Below, one piece after another: positions 1-11,550 of a stretch of DNA of 64,000 bases; position 1 is the stretch's first letter, and every line of letters begins with the position of its first letter. Origin of the DNA: Streptomyces sindenensis (GTDB lineage: Bacteria; Actinomycetota; Actinomycetes; Streptomycetales; Streptomycetaceae); assembly GCF_014649035.1 (NCBI RefSeq), contig NZ_BMSG01000008.1, positions 62,001 through 126,000 of the forward strand. The letters are read 5' to 3'. The notes beneath the pieces were generated by a model. The model saw only the letters and a list, made by a program, of their open reading frames with translations. It made no database searches and was not told where the DNA came from. The translations under genes and the position numbers were made by a program.

Positions 1-300
1 GGCAACAACGGGTTCACCTGGCAGCTGCCGGGGCGGATCACCTGGACGAACATCACGCTGACCCGCCCGGTGACCACCGACACGCTCAAGATCGCGCGCT
101 GGCTGAACGAGACGATCCAGCGGGTCGAGCCCAAGGACGGCGAGATCGTGGCGCTCCGTCCCGACCTGAGCCGGATCATCAGCTGGCAGGTCCACGGCAT
201 CGTGCCGGTCCGCTGGCAGGGACCGTCCTTCGATCCGGCCAACTCCCAGGCGGCGATCGAGACGTTGGAGATCGCGCACGAGGGCCTGGCACCCTCCTGA
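1..300 (+). CDS. CIS inner tube protein (gp19-like), 5'-truncated by window edge
   Basis: The reading frame is open from base 1 and ends with TGA at 298-300, so only the last 99 codons are present. The fragment carries the usual C-terminal part of T4 gp19-like tail tube proteins: a GNNGFTWQLPG-type strand near the edge, a TWTNITLTRPVT segment, then a tryptophan-containing helix and a final strand WQVHGIVPVRWQGPSFD. Such proteins stack as hexameric rings inside the contractile sheath and are expelled on firing. A LysM adaptor, VgrG spike, PAAR tip and baseplate genes follow on the same strand, which fixes the assignment. The sheath gene and any second tube paralogue would lie upstream, outside the window. 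Confidence 0.85.
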   Translation, partial: GNNGFTWQLPGRITWTNITLTRPVTTDTLKIARWLNETIQRVEPKDGEIVALRPDLSRIISWQVHGIVPVRWQGPSFDPANSQAAIETLEIAHEGLAPS

Positions 301-349
301 CCGCACACAGCACATCCAGCAGGACCAGGACGCAGAAAGGAGGCACGCC

Positions 350-1072
350 ATGTCACCCGCTCTCCGCGCGAGCCGCGCTCGTGCCCAACTGACCATCATG
401 GAGCCACCGTCGTCCGTCGGCGCCAAGCCCGGCGGCACGCTCGCCCGTCTCACGTTGCAGTTCAACCCCGCCAAGCTCTCGCTCAGCAAGAGCACCGAGT
501 GGCGGCGCACCCCGTCCCGGATGGCCGGGCAGTCCGCGCTGCCCGAGTTCGTCGGCAGCGGGCCCCGCGCCCTGTCGCTGGAGGTGTTCCTCGACGCGAC
601 CGCCACCCACGACAACTCCGTGGAGAAGGCCGTGGAGCAGTTGATGACCGCCTGTGTCCCCACCCCGAGCAGCCTGGCCCGCAAGACGCCCGCCAGCCCC
701 TGGGTGCGATTCGACTGGGGGACGTCGAAGACGACCTCGTTCGACGGGGTGCTCTCCAACCTCTCGGTGTCGTACACCCTGTTCGACGTCGACGGCAAGC
801 CGCTGCGCGCCACCTGCTCTCTCTCGATCGAGGAGGCAAGCGTCGATCCGGCGGGCCAGAACCCCACCTCCGGTTCGAAGGAGGCGCGGCGCACGCACCG
901 GGTGGTGGCCGGGGACAGCCTGCCGCTGCTGGCCTGGCGGGAGTACGGCGACGCCACCGCGTGGCGCACCATCGCGTACGCCAACGACATCGACGACCCG
1001 ATGCGGCTGACGCCCGGCCAGGAGCTGCTGGTGCCGGGTCGCGAGAACCACCTGGCGGAGGGCGGCCGATGA
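350..1072 (+). CDS. CIS LysM-domain adaptor protein (Afp7-like)
   Basis: A 240-residue protein preceded by a strong ribosome binding site (AAAGGAGG, about 6 bases before ATG 350). Residues about 30-170 resemble the gp53/Afp7-type tail adaptor fold (start LTLQFNPAKLSLSKS). Residues about 180-228 form a LysM-like module running from HRVVAGDSLPLLAWREYGD to LTPGQELLVP. In phage-like particles this protein sits at the tube/spike boundary and joins the inner tube to the baseplate; LysM in this setting is structural rather than evidence of peptidoglycan binding. It overlaps the downstream spike gene by ATGA, which implies translational coupling. Confidence 0.8.
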   Translation: MSPALRASRARAQLTIMEPPSSVGAKPGGTLARLTLQFNPAKLSLSKSTEWRRTPSRMAGQSALPEFVGSGPRALSLEVFLDATATHDNSVEKAVEQLMTACVPTPSSLARKTPASPWVRFDWGTSKTTSFDGVLSNLSVSYTLFDVDGKPLRATCSLSIEEASVDPAGQNPTSGSKEARRTHRVVAGDSLPLLAWREYGDATAWRTIAYANDIDDPMRLTPGQELLVPGRENHLAEGGR

Positions 1073-2853
1073 GCGGGAAGGAAGCGCCCGGCCGCTCGTT
1101 CGCCGCCGATCCGATCGTCGAGGCGCCCGCGGAGCTGCCCGCCGCCTGGGCCACCCAGCTGGTGAGCTGCGTGGTCGACGAGAACGTGGGCCTTCCGGAC
1201 ACCGCCGTCCTGATGTACCGGGACCCCGACCACACCTTCCTCACCCAGACCGGCATCGGCATGGGGACCCCGCTGAAGATCTCGGTGGTGACCGTGAAGG
1301 ACCGGGGGCGCGAACGGCTGTTCACCGGGGAGGTCACCGCGGTCGAGCTGGACACCGACACCACCGGGTCGTTCACGGTCGTCCGGGCGTTCTCCCGGGC
1401 GCACCGGCTCCAGCGCGGCCGGAAGGTGGTGGCGTACCGGAACATGAAGACGGCCGACATCGTCCGCAAGGTCGCGGCCGGGGCGGGTCTGGGGGTCGGG
1501 AGGATCGAGTCCGCGCCGGTCACGTACAAGCAGCTGACCCAGCCGAACGTGTCGGACTGGGAGTTCCTCCAGCACCTCGCGGCCGAGAGCGGGGCCACCG
1601 TACGGGTCGACGACCAGGGCCTGTTGCAGTTCACGAAGCCGGACCCGGCGTCCTCGGCCCCCTCGCCGTCGACGTCCGCCACGCGCGACCCGATGGTCCT
1701 GGAGTACGGGAACAATCTGCTGGCCCTGCGCGCGGTGCTGACCGGGGCCGACGGGGCGGACAGCGTGGAGGTGCGCGGCTGGAACGTCGACACCAAGACC
1801 CGGCTGGTGGCCCGGCAGCAGTCCGTGCGCAGCGACACCGTCGCCCCGGGGATGAACCCGTCGGACGCGGCGCGGATCTTCGGCTCCGGCGGCTCCCGGA
1901 CGACGATCGCCGACACCCCGTACCGCACCCAGGCGGAGACCCGGGCCGTGGCCGGGGCGCTGGCGGCATCCGTCAGCGCCGGGTTCGGGGAGGTCGAGGC
2001 GGTGGCGTACGGGAATCCGCAGCTGCGGGCGGGCATGCCGGTGGCGCTCGGCAACGTGGGCCCCGCGTTCTCCGGCCGCTACACCGCGACCGCCGCGCAC
2101 CACGTCCTCGAACCGGACACCGGCTACCGCACGACGGTGATCGTCAGCGCCTCGCCGGACCGGTCGCTCTCAGGGCTGACCGCCGGTGCGAACGCCCCCT
2201 CGCGCGGCCCGCGCATACCGGGTCTGGCCATCGGGGTGGTCACCGACATCCGCGAGGAGGGCAAGGGCCAGCGCGGCTGGGTGCGGCTGAAGTTCCCCTG
2301 GCTCGACGACACGTACGTCACCGACTGGGTCCGCACCGTGCAGTGGGGCGGCCAGGGCGGCGGCGGGGTGTTCAGCCCCGAGGTCAACGACGAGGTGCTG
2401 GTCGGGTTCGAGCAGGGGCTGCTGGACAGCCCGTACGTGCTCGGCGGGCTCTACAACGGCGTCGACAAGCCCTCCCCGCACGACGTCCCGCTCGTCGACC
2501 CGACCAGCGGAAGGGTCAACCGCCGTTCCTTGGTGTCCCGTTCGGGGAACCGGCTGGAGCTGCTCGACGCCCCGCGCGGTCCGGCGGGAGTGCGCATCGC
2601 CACCGGCGACAAACGGCTCGACGTCGTCCTCGACGAGAAGAAGGGCGAGATCACGCTGACCGTCAAAGCCCGAGGTGGCACACGGCAGTTGAGCTCGGTG
2701 ACGCTGTCCGCCTCGGGCATCACGCTCGACGCGGGCGCCACCGGCGACGTGAACATCAAGGGCCGGTCGGTGACCGTCAACGGCACGTCGGGGGTCACGG
2801 TCGACGGCGGACTGCTCGCGGTCCTCAAGGCCAAGCTCATCAGGATCAACTGA
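1069..2853 (+). CDS. CIS spike protein, VgrG / baseplate protein V-like
   Basis: A 594-residue VgrG-like spike. The N-terminal half has the gp27/late-control-D type fold, including DWEFLQHLAAESGATVRVDD. Residues about 385-464 are the gp5 OB-fold, with GWVRLKFPWL, TDWVRTVQWGGQGGGG and FSPEVNDEVLVGFEQG. The C-terminus has short repeated strands ending near DVNIKGRSVTVNGTSGVTVDGG, as in the beta-helical needle. The trimer forms the puncturing spike at the tube tip. The ATG at 1069 overlaps the stop of the LysM gene (ATGA). A longer open frame runs upstream of it but lies inside the LysM gene, so the overlap start is preferred. There is no C-terminal effector extension. Confidence 0.85.
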   Translation: MSGKEAPGRSFAADPIVEAPAELPAAWATQLVSCVVDENVGLPDTAVLMYRDPDHTFLTQTGIGMGTPLKISVVTVKDRGRERLFTGEVTAVELDTDTTGSFTVVRAFSRAHRLQRGRKVVAYRNMKTADIVRKVAAGAGLGVGRIESAPVTYKQLTQPNVSDWEFLQHLAAESGATVRVDDQGLLQFTKPDPASSAPSPSTSATRDPMVLEYGNNLLALRAVLTGADGADSVEVRGWNVDTKTRLVARQQSVRSDTVAPGMNPSDAARIFGSGGSRTTIADTPYRTQAETRAVAGALAASVSAGFGEVEAVAYGNPQLRAGMPVALGNVGPAFSGRYTATAAHHVLEPDTGYRTTVIVSASPDRSLSGLTAGANAPSRGPRIPGLAIGVVTDIREEGKGQRGWVRLKFPWLDDTYVTDWVRTVQWGGQGGGGVFSPEVNDEVLVGFEQGLLDSPYVLGGLYNGVDKPSPHDVPLVDPTSGRVNRRSLVSRSGNRLELLDAPRGPAGVRIATGDKRLDVVLDEKKGEITLTVKARGGTRQLSSVTLSASGITLDAGATGDVNIKGRSVTVNGTSGVTVDGGLLAVLKAKLIRIN

Positions 2854-2912
2854 CCACCCGCCCCTCTCCTGTCCATCCCCGAAGTCCCTTTCACAGCAAG
2901 GAGAACCTGGCC

Positions 2913-3230
2913 ATGCCCCCCGCAGCCCGCACGGGCGACAGCACCGCCCACGGCGGTCTCATCGGCACCCCGCCCCCGGGTGCGCCGGCCGTGGCCACCG
3001 TGCTCATCGGCGGCCGGCCCGCGGCCGTCACCGGGAGCCTGCACGGGTGCGTCGTCCCCCCGCACGCGGCGCTCGGCCCCGGCAACGTGATCATGCCCGA
3101 CCCGGCCGCCGCGATCGGCGGTGCGGTGTTGATCGGCGGGCTGCCCGCGGCCCGGATGGGCGACAGGACGACCTGCGGGGCACCCATCATCAGCGGTGCG
3201 TTCGACGTCCTGATCGGGGGCCCGATGTGA
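2913..3230 (+). CDS. PAAR-domain spike-tip protein of the CIS
   Basis: A 105-residue protein, which is the normal size for a stand-alone PAAR protein. It shows three pseudo-repeats: PAARTGDSTAHGG, a middle TVLIGGRPAAVTGSLHGC, and a last VLIGGLPAARMGDRTTCG. The histidines and cysteine in these repeats are plausible zinc ligands at the sharpened tip. An AAGGAG ribosome binding site lies about 9 bases before ATG 2913. It is separated from the spike gene by 59 bases, the widest gap inside the CIS operon here. It caps the VgrG trimer. No toxin domain is fused to it. Confidence 0.85.
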   Translation: MPPAARTGDSTAHGGLIGTPPPGAPAVATVLIGGRPAAVTGSLHGCVVPPHAALGPGNVIMPDPAAAIGGAVLIGGLPAARMGDRTTCGAPIISGAFDVLIGGPM

Positions 3231-3703
3231 GCGGCGACGCATACGCCGGACGCGGCGGCGGATTCATCGGGCGCGGCTGGGGCTTCCCGCTGCGGACCGG
3301 GCCGACCGGCGGCATCGCCCTGGTCGAACGGGACAAGGAGATCGAGGAGGCCATCGGGCTGATCCTCGGCACCGCGCCGGGCGAGCGGCCGATGCGCCCC
3401 GAATTCGGCTGCGGTATCCACGAGTACGTCTTCGCGCCCGGCGACGGGGCGACCGCCGGGCGGATCGCACAGGAGGTCCGCACCTCGCTGGAGCGGTGGG
3501 AGCCGCGCATCGAGGTGACGGATGTGGTCGTCGCCTTCGACGCGGTCGAGGAGGGCACGCTCTACATCGACGTGCACTACACCGTGCGGGCCACCAACGA
3601 CCTGCGCAACCTGGTCTTCCCCTTCTACACGATCCCCTCGTCCGAGAGCTCGGCCCCGGCGGGTCCGGTGTCGGACACCTCCCGGAAAGCGGGGAGGCTC
3701 TGA
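3227..3703 (+). CDS. CIS baseplate protein, gp25-like
   Basis: A 158-residue protein with a GTG start at 3227 overlapping the PAAR stop (GTGTGA). The central GIALVERDKEIEEAIGLIL followed by GERPMRPEFGCGIHEYVF is the conserved gp25/GPW core, which initiates sheath assembly at the baseplate in T4, Afp and T6SS particles. The N-terminal glycine-rich segment (AGRGGGFIGRGWGFP) is consistent with a flexible lead-in. The stop TGA shares one base with the ATG of the next baseplate gene (TGATG), so the two are almost certainly co-translated. Confidence 0.85.
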   Translation: MSGDAYAGRGGGFIGRGWGFPLRTGPTGGIALVERDKEIEEAIGLILGTAPGERPMRPEFGCGIHEYVFAPGDGATAGRIAQEVRTSLERWEPRIEVTDVVVAFDAVEEGTLYIDVHYTVRATNDLRNLVFPFYTIPSSESSAPAGPVSDTSRKAGRL

Positions 3704-5664
3704 TGGCTCTGCCCTCCCCCAACCTGGACGACCGGCGCTTCCAGCAACTCGTGGACGAGGCCAAGCGGTTCGTCCAGCAGCGCTCCCCCGAGTGGACCGA
3801 CCACAATGTGTCGGACCCCGGGGTCACGCTGATCGAGACGTTCGCGTACATGGTCGACCAGTTGCTGTACCGGCTGAACCGGGTGCCCGACAAGAACTAC
3901 GCGGCCTTCCTCGATCTGCTCGGCGTGACGCTGTTCCCGCCGACCGTGGCGCGGGCCGAGATCGACTTCTGGCTGTCCGCGCCGCAGCCGGAGACCGTGC
4001 GTCTGCCCGCCGGCACGGAGGTGGCCACGGCGCGCGGCGAGGCGGAGGAGCCCGTGGTGTTCTCCACCTCGGAGGATCTGCCGATCGTGCCGAGCTCGCT
4101 GGTCCGGCTGGTGACCGCGCCGGTGTCGGGCGAGCAGACGGACCGGACGGCGCCGCTCGGCGCGGGGAAGGACATCCCGTGCTTCCAGGCCCGGCCGGAG
4201 CCCGGTGACGCCCTGCTGTTCGGGCTGCCGACGGCCGTGCCCCGGTGCATCGTCGCCGTGCGGCTGGACAGCCGGGTGGAGGGCGTGGGCGTCGATCCGC
4301 GGCAGCCGCCACTGGTGTGGGAGGCGTGGGACGGGGCCCGCTGGGTGGCCTGTGCGACGGGCACCGACTCCACCGGCGGGCTCAACCGGCCCGGTGAGGT
4401 GGTGGTGTTCGTCCCGGCCGGGCACACGGCGTCCGTCGTGGCCGGGACGCGGGCAGGGTGGCTGCGCTGCCGGGTGACCGCTCCGGAGCCGGGCCAGCCG
4501 TTCTACTCGGAGTCGCCGACGATCCGGGAGGCCGAGGTGTTCACGGTCGGCGGCACGACGGCGGCCGAGCACGCGGAGACCGTCCTCGACGTGCCGCTCG
4601 GGGTGTCGGAGGGCGTCGCCGGGCAGCGGTTCACGGTGGGCCGGGCGCCGCTGCTGCTGGACGGAGACCCGCCGGTCGTCCAGGTGTCGACCGACGAGGG
4701 CTGGGAGATCTGGACCCCGGTCGAGCACTTCGGCGCGTCCGGGCCCGGCGACCGGCACGTCCGGGTCGACGCGGTCGCCGGGGAGTTCGCGTTCCCGCCG
4801 GAGGTGCGGGAGCCGGACGGCACGATGCGCGCGTACGGGGCGGTGCCCGCTAAGGGCGCCCGGCTCCGCGTCCCGCGCTACCGCACGGGTGGCGGGTCGG
4901 CCGGGAACGTCGCCCGGGGCGCGATCTCCGTGCTGCGCAGTTCCGTGCCGTACGTCGCGGGCGTGAACAACCGCGAGGCGGCGACCGGGGGCGTCGACGG
5001 GGAAACCGTCGAGAACGCCAAGGTGCGCGCGCCCACGATCCTGCGGGTGCAGGAGCGGGCGGTCACCGCCGAGGACTACGAGCTGATCGCCCGGGAGGCC
5101 GCGCCGTCCCTGCGCCGGGTGCGGTGTCTGCCCGCCGTGCCGGGCGAGGCGGGTGCGGTACGGGTGCTGGTGGTGCCGGACGCGGTGGCCGACGAGGACG
5201 GGCAGGTGCGGTTCGAGCAGCTGGTCCCGTCGGACGCGGTGCTCGCGGCGGTCACCGAGCGGCTCGACGAACGGCGCCTGGTGGGAACCCGGTTGATCGT
5301 CGAGCCGCCCGCCTACCAGGGCGTCACGGTCGTCGCCCGGCTGGTGGCCGCGCCCGGGGACGTGGACCGGGTGCGGGCGCAGGCGCTGGAGGCGCTGTTC
5401 CGCCACATCGATCCGTTGCGGGGCGGGGCGGACGGGCGGGGGTGGCCGTTCGGCAGGCCCGTGCAGTACGGGGAGGTCTTCGCCGTGCTCCAGAACGTGG
5501 AGGGGGCGGGGCTCGTGGAGGACGTCCGGCTGTTCCCGGCGGACCCGATCACGGGCAGGCGCGGGGCGGCGGTGGACCGGGTCGACGTGGCGCCGGGGGC
5601 CCTCATCTTCTCGCACCAGCACCAGGTGGTGGTCACCGCGAGCGGGGCCGGTGAGGCCGTATGA
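3703..5664 (+). CDS. CIS baseplate J-like (gp6/Afp11-type) wedge protein
   Basis: A 653-residue protein starting ATG at 3703 within the TGATG junction. The N-terminus (LPSPNLDDRRFQQLVDEAKR, then DPGVTLIETFAYMVDQLLYR) is typical of putative baseplate assembly proteins of the gpJ/gp6 class. The C-terminal third contains the usual RAPTILRVQERAVTAEDYE segment followed by RRVRCLPAVPG, a region conserved in gpJ proteins. The middle section is a variable beta-rich insertion. It forms the wedge of the baseplate that changes conformation when the sheath contracts. It overlaps the next gene by ATGA at 5661. Confidence 0.85.
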   Translation: MALPSPNLDDRRFQQLVDEAKRFVQQRSPEWTDHNVSDPGVTLIETFAYMVDQLLYRLNRVPDKNYAAFLDLLGVTLFPPTVARAEIDFWLSAPQPETVRLPAGTEVATARGEAEEPVVFSTSEDLPIVPSSLVRLVTAPVSGEQTDRTAPLGAGKDIPCFQARPEPGDALLFGLPTAVPRCIVAVRLDSRVEGVGVDPRQPPLVWEAWDGARWVACATGTDSTGGLNRPGEVVVFVPAGHTASVVAGTRAGWLRCRVTAPEPGQPFYSESPTIREAEVFTVGGTTAAEHAETVLDVPLGVSEGVAGQRFTVGRAPLLLDGDPPVVQVSTDEGWEIWTPVEHFGASGPGDRHVRVDAVAGEFAFPPEVREPDGTMRAYGAVPAKGARLRVPRYRTGGGSAGNVARGAISVLRSSVPYVAGVNNREAATGGVDGETVENAKVRAPTILRVQERAVTAEDYELIAREAAPSLRRVRCLPAVPGEAGAVRVLVVPDAVADEDGQVRFEQLVPSDAVLAAVTERLDERRLVGTRLIVEPPAYQGVTVVARLVAAPGDVDRVRAQALEALFRHIDPLRGGADGRGWPFGRPVQYGEVFAVLQNVEGAGLVEDVRLFPADPITGRRGAAVDRVDVAPGALIFSHQHQVVVTASGAGEAV

Positions 5665-6254
5665 CGCGGGCGGCGGTGCCCGGGCTGCCCAGCCGCTACC
5701 CGATCGGCGAGCTGCTGCCCGCCCTGTACGCGGACGACGACCTGGCCCAGCGGTTCACGGCGGGCCTGGACACGGTGCTGGCCCCGGTCCTGTCGACGCT
5801 GGACAACCTCCCCGCGTACGTCGACCCGGCGCTCGCCCCGGCCGACTTCCTGCCGTGGCTGGCGTCGTGGGTGGGGGTGGAGGCCGATCCGGCGTGGCCG
5901 GTCGAGCTGCGCCGGGCGGTCGTCGCGCACGCCGTCGATCTGCACCGGTGGCGCGGCACCCGGCGGGGTCTCGTCGAGCGGCTGCGGCTGGTCTGCGGGG
6001 TGCACGCGGAGGTCCGGGACGGCGGGGGCGCCACCTGGTCGGCCGAGCCGGGGGCGGCGCTCCCGCCGCCGCCGACCGGTGAACTCCTCGTCCGGGTCTG
6101 GCCGGTGCGCGGGCCCGACGGGGCCGGCGGGGTGGACGCGGTGGACGTCCACCGCGTTGTGGAGGTCGCCACCGCCTCGTGCCCGGCGCACCTGACCTGC
6201 CGGGTGGAGGTCCTGCCGGACCCGCCCGGAGAGCCCGAACAGACAGGAGGCTGA
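5661..6254 (+). CDS. CIS tail protein, gpI/Afp12-like
   Basis: A 197-residue protein belonging to the phage-tail domain class found in actinobacterial CIS clusters (P2 gpI-like). Recognisable elements are SRYPIGELLPALYADDDL at the N-terminus, DNLPAYVDPALAPADFLPWL, and a WRGTRRGLVERLRL helix that is a hallmark of this class. It is expected to work with the J-like protein in the baseplate wedge. The start is fixed by the 4-base ATGA overlap with the upstream gene. It is followed after 4 bases by the zinc-ribbon gene, so both are probably on the CIS transcript. Confidence 0.75.
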   Translation: MTRAAVPGLPSRYPIGELLPALYADDDLAQRFTAGLDTVLAPVLSTLDNLPAYVDPALAPADFLPWLASWVGVEADPAWPVELRRAVVAHAVDLHRWRGTRRGLVERLRLVCGVHAEVRDGGGATWSAEPGAALPPPPTGELLVRVWPVRGPDGAGGVDAVDVHRVVEVATASCPAHLTCRVEVLPDPPGEPEQTGG

Positions 6255-6258
6255 CGCG

Positions 6259-8929
<2,671 letters not shown>

Positions 8930-8959
8930 ACGGCCCGAACGGCTGAGCGCGCGGATCGG

Positions 8960-8997
8960 CCGGGGTGGCCGGGCCCCCGAGGGCCCGGCCACCCCGG
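8960..8997. terminator. Hairpin terminator after gcoA
   Basis: A perfect 17-bp inverted repeat (8960-8976 with 8981-8997) around the 4-base loop CCGA, 30 bases past the gcoA stop. It has no U-tract, as is common in Streptomyces. Confidence 0.75.
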
Positions 8998-9141
8998 TCC
9001 GAGCGCATGGAAGACTGGGCCCGCACACATGTCCCGGGTCGCCCCACCGACCGGGCCGACGACACCGTCGCGCCCCCGGTCAGCGACCGACCGGCCGGAA
9101 CGCCCTGCCTTCCCGTCCACGTCGTTTCCCGGGGATCACAC

Positions 9142-11490
9142 GTGAAAGCTCAGCGAAGAATCTGGACCACGGCCGCCGTCACCACGGCCGCCGTGGCGGG
9201 TGTCCTGGTGTTCCAGGGCATGACCGGCACCTCCGGCCCCGGCCCCGAGGGACGCGCGGCGGACGCCAAGGCCGCCCGGGTGAAGGCCGATGTGCACCGG
9301 ACCGCGCTGAAGACCTCCGCCGACGGCGGCTCCGCCTCGCTCGCGCCCCGCGACACCGAACCCTTCAGCCTGCTCGGCGTCACCTGGACCGACCCGGCCG
9401 CGAAGGTGACGGGCCGGGTCGAGGCCCGCACCCGGTCGGCCGCCACCGGCGAATGGACCGGCTGGCTGCCGCTGGACACCGAGGTCGACGGGCGTACCGA
9501 AGCCGGCCGGTCCGGCGTCCGGGGCACCACCGAACCCCGCTGGGTCGGCCCCTCCGACGGCGTCGAGGTCCGGGTGAGCACCGCCGACGGCGCTCGGGCC
9601 GGGCTGCCCGAAGGGCTGCGGCTCGACACGGTCGACCCGGGCGGCGACCCGGCCCCGCTCGCATCGGACACCGCACCGTCCGGCGCCGAACCCTCCCCGC
9701 TCGCCGCCGAACCGGCCGCGTTCACCGCGGACGAGCCCCCCTCCGACGAGCCCTCGCCCGGCGAGGAGCCCCCGGTCACGCCGCCCGCGGAGGAGCCGGG
9801 CGCGACACCCACGGACGAGCCGTCGCCCACCCCGACCGTCGAGTCCCCCTCCCCCACACCGCCGCCGAGCCCCACCCCCACCCCGAGCACCACGTCCCCG
9901 ACGCCGTCCGCCTCGCCGACGACGACGCCCACCGGTTCCCCGTCGCCGACGGTCCCGCCCGCGCCGCCGTCCACCGTTCCGCAGCCGCCGATCGTCTCCC
10001 GTACGGACTGGAAGGCGGACGAATCCCTCAGCAGCGAGGCGCCCGACTACCTGGACGGGGTCAAGGCCGTCTTCGTGCACCACACCGCGCAGACGAACGC
10101 GTACTCCTGCGCCGACTCGGCGGCCATCGTGCGCGGTCTGCACGCGTACCACGTGAAGTCGCAGGGCTGGAAGGACCTCGGCTACAACTTCGTCGTCGAC
10201 AAGTGCGGCACGGTCTTCGAGGGCCGCAAGGGCGGCGTGGACCGGCCCGTGATGGGGGCGCACACCTACGGCTTCAACCGGGACACCACCGGGATCGCCG
10301 TGATCGGCATGTACACGGACACCAGGGCCGCGACCGCGGCCACCACCGCGGTCGCCCGCGTCGCCGCGTGGAAGCTCGGCCAGTACCGGGGCGACCCGGC
10401 CGGTTCGGTCCAGCTGACCGCCGGGGCGAACGGCAAGAACTTCGCCGGAAAGCAGTTCACCGCGGGCCAGGCCTACCCCTTCCAGCAGATCTCCGGGCAC
10501 CGCGACGGGTTCAACACCGAATGCCCCGGCGGAAGCCTGTACGCCCAGCTCCCCGCCGTCCGTTCGCTGGCCGCCGGGCCCGTCACCGGGCTCGCCATCG
10601 CCTCGGTGACCGGGGCGAGCGCCTCCGGCTCCACGTACTACACCCGGTCGAAGATCACCGTCGGGTGGCGGGCGACCACGCCCGCCTCCCTGGTCAGGAG
10701 TTACGAACTGCTCGTCGGCGGAAAGCCCGTGGCCACCGTCGAGGGCAGCGTCACCTCGGCCGCCGCCACCCTCGCCGCCGGCAAGCACGCCGTCCAGGTC
10801 CGTGCCACCCACCAGTCGGGGAAGACGTCGCTGTCCCCGGTCGCGACCGTGGTCGCCGAGACGACACCGCCGGTCTTCTCCACCAAGCCCGCCCTCACCC
10901 TGCGCACCGGCACGGTGAACGCGACCGCCGTCCCGCTCACCCTGAAGTGGAAGGCGACCGACACCGCCGCGCTCAAGGGGGTCCGGCTCAGCGCGCCGGT
11001 CGCGAAGACGTACGGTCCGACCACGGGCAGCGCCTCGCACACCGCCAAGCCCGGCACGGCGACCGCGTGGAAGATGACGGCGTACGACCACGCGGGCAAT
11101 ACGGCCGCCGCCTCCGTCTCGGGCACCCCGGTGATCCTCCAGGAGTCCGCCGCCACGAAGACCGGCACCTGGACGACGAGGTCCTCCAGCAGCTATCTGG
11201 GCGGCAGGTCGTACTCCAGCGGCACCAAGAACGCCAGCCTGACCTGGACGTTCACCGGCCGGTCAGCCGCCTGGGTGGTGTCGCGGGCCGCCACTTCGGG
11301 GCAGGCATACGTCTATGTCGACGGCAAGAAGGCCGCCACGGTGGATCTGAAGTCCGCCACCACCAAGTACCGGGACGCGATCTGGACGACGTCGTGGCCC
11401 GTCAGCGGCAAGCACACGGTCAAGATCGTCGTCGTCGGCACGACGGGCCGTCCGACCCTGACCACGGACGGGCTGGTCCATCTGAAGTAA
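9142..11490 (+). CDS. Secreted N-acetylmuramoyl-L-alanine amidase (PGRP domain)
   Basis: A 782-residue exported protein starting GTG 9142 behind GGGGA. Residues 1-35 are a signal peptide (VKAQRRIWTTAAV then a hydrophobic core). Residues about 200-280 are Pro/Ser/Thr-rich with many TPTP-type steps. Residues about 281-477 form a peptidoglycan recognition/amidase domain starting PPIVSRTDWKADES. The zinc ligands are a histidine in VFVHHTAQ (H313 or H314), H453 in SGHRD and C461 in ECPGG, so the site looks catalytically complete. The C-terminal 300 residues form Ig-like modules and a final jelly-roll-like domain, probably for wall or glycan attachment. It likely cleaves the amide between MurNAc and the stem peptide outside the cell. 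It is monocistronic. Confidence 0.85.
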   Translation: MKAQRRIWTTAAVTTAAVAGVLVFQGMTGTSGPGPEGRAADAKAARVKADVHRTALKTSADGGSASLAPRDTEPFSLLGVTWTDPAAKVTGRVEARTRSAATGEWTGWLPLDTEVDGRTEAGRSGVRGTTEPRWVGPSDGVEVRVSTADGARAGLPEGLRLDTVDPGGDPAPLASDTAPSGAEPSPLAAEPAAFTADEPPSDEPSPGEEPPVTPPAEEPGATPTDEPSPTPTVESPSPTPPPSPTPTPSTTSPTPSASPTTTPTGSPSPTVPPAPPSTVPQPPIVSRTDWKADESLSSEAPDYLDGVKAVFVHHTAQTNAYSCADSAAIVRGLHAYHVKSQGWKDLGYNFVVDKCGTVFEGRKGGVDRPVMGAHTYGFNRDTTGIAVIGMYTDTRAATAATTAVARVAAWKLGQYRGDPAGSVQLTAGANGKNFAGKQFTAGQAYPFQQISGHRDGFNTECPGGSLYAQLPAVRSLAAGPVTGLAIASVTGASASGSTYYTRSKITVGWRATTPASLVRSYELLVGGKPVATVEGSVTSAAATLAAGKHAVQVRATHQSGKTSLSPVATVVAETTPPVFSTKPALTLRTGTVNATAVPLTLKWKATDTAALKGVRLSAPVAKTYGPTTGSASHTAKPGTATAWKMTAYDHAGNTAAASVSGTPVILQESAATKTGTWTTRSSSSYLGGRSYSSGTKNASLTWTFTGRSAAWVVSRAATSGQAYVYVDGKKAATVDLKSATTKYRDAIWTTSWPVSGKHTVKIVVVGTTGRPTLTTDGLVHLK

Positions 11491-11550
11491 CCGCCCGCGT
11501 CCTGGGCGGACGGCCGCACCACCGCACCGCGAGAGGAGTTGGCAGGCACC

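Noticed and set aside
483..2054. Long antisense open frames over the CIS and many other genes
   Set aside because: High GC at third positions opens the complementary frames; their translations are low-complexity Arg/Pro/Ala with no family features.
11539..11550. TTG start for the carboxylesterase
   Set aside because: It lies one base after the ribosome binding site; ATG 11551 is correctly spaced.
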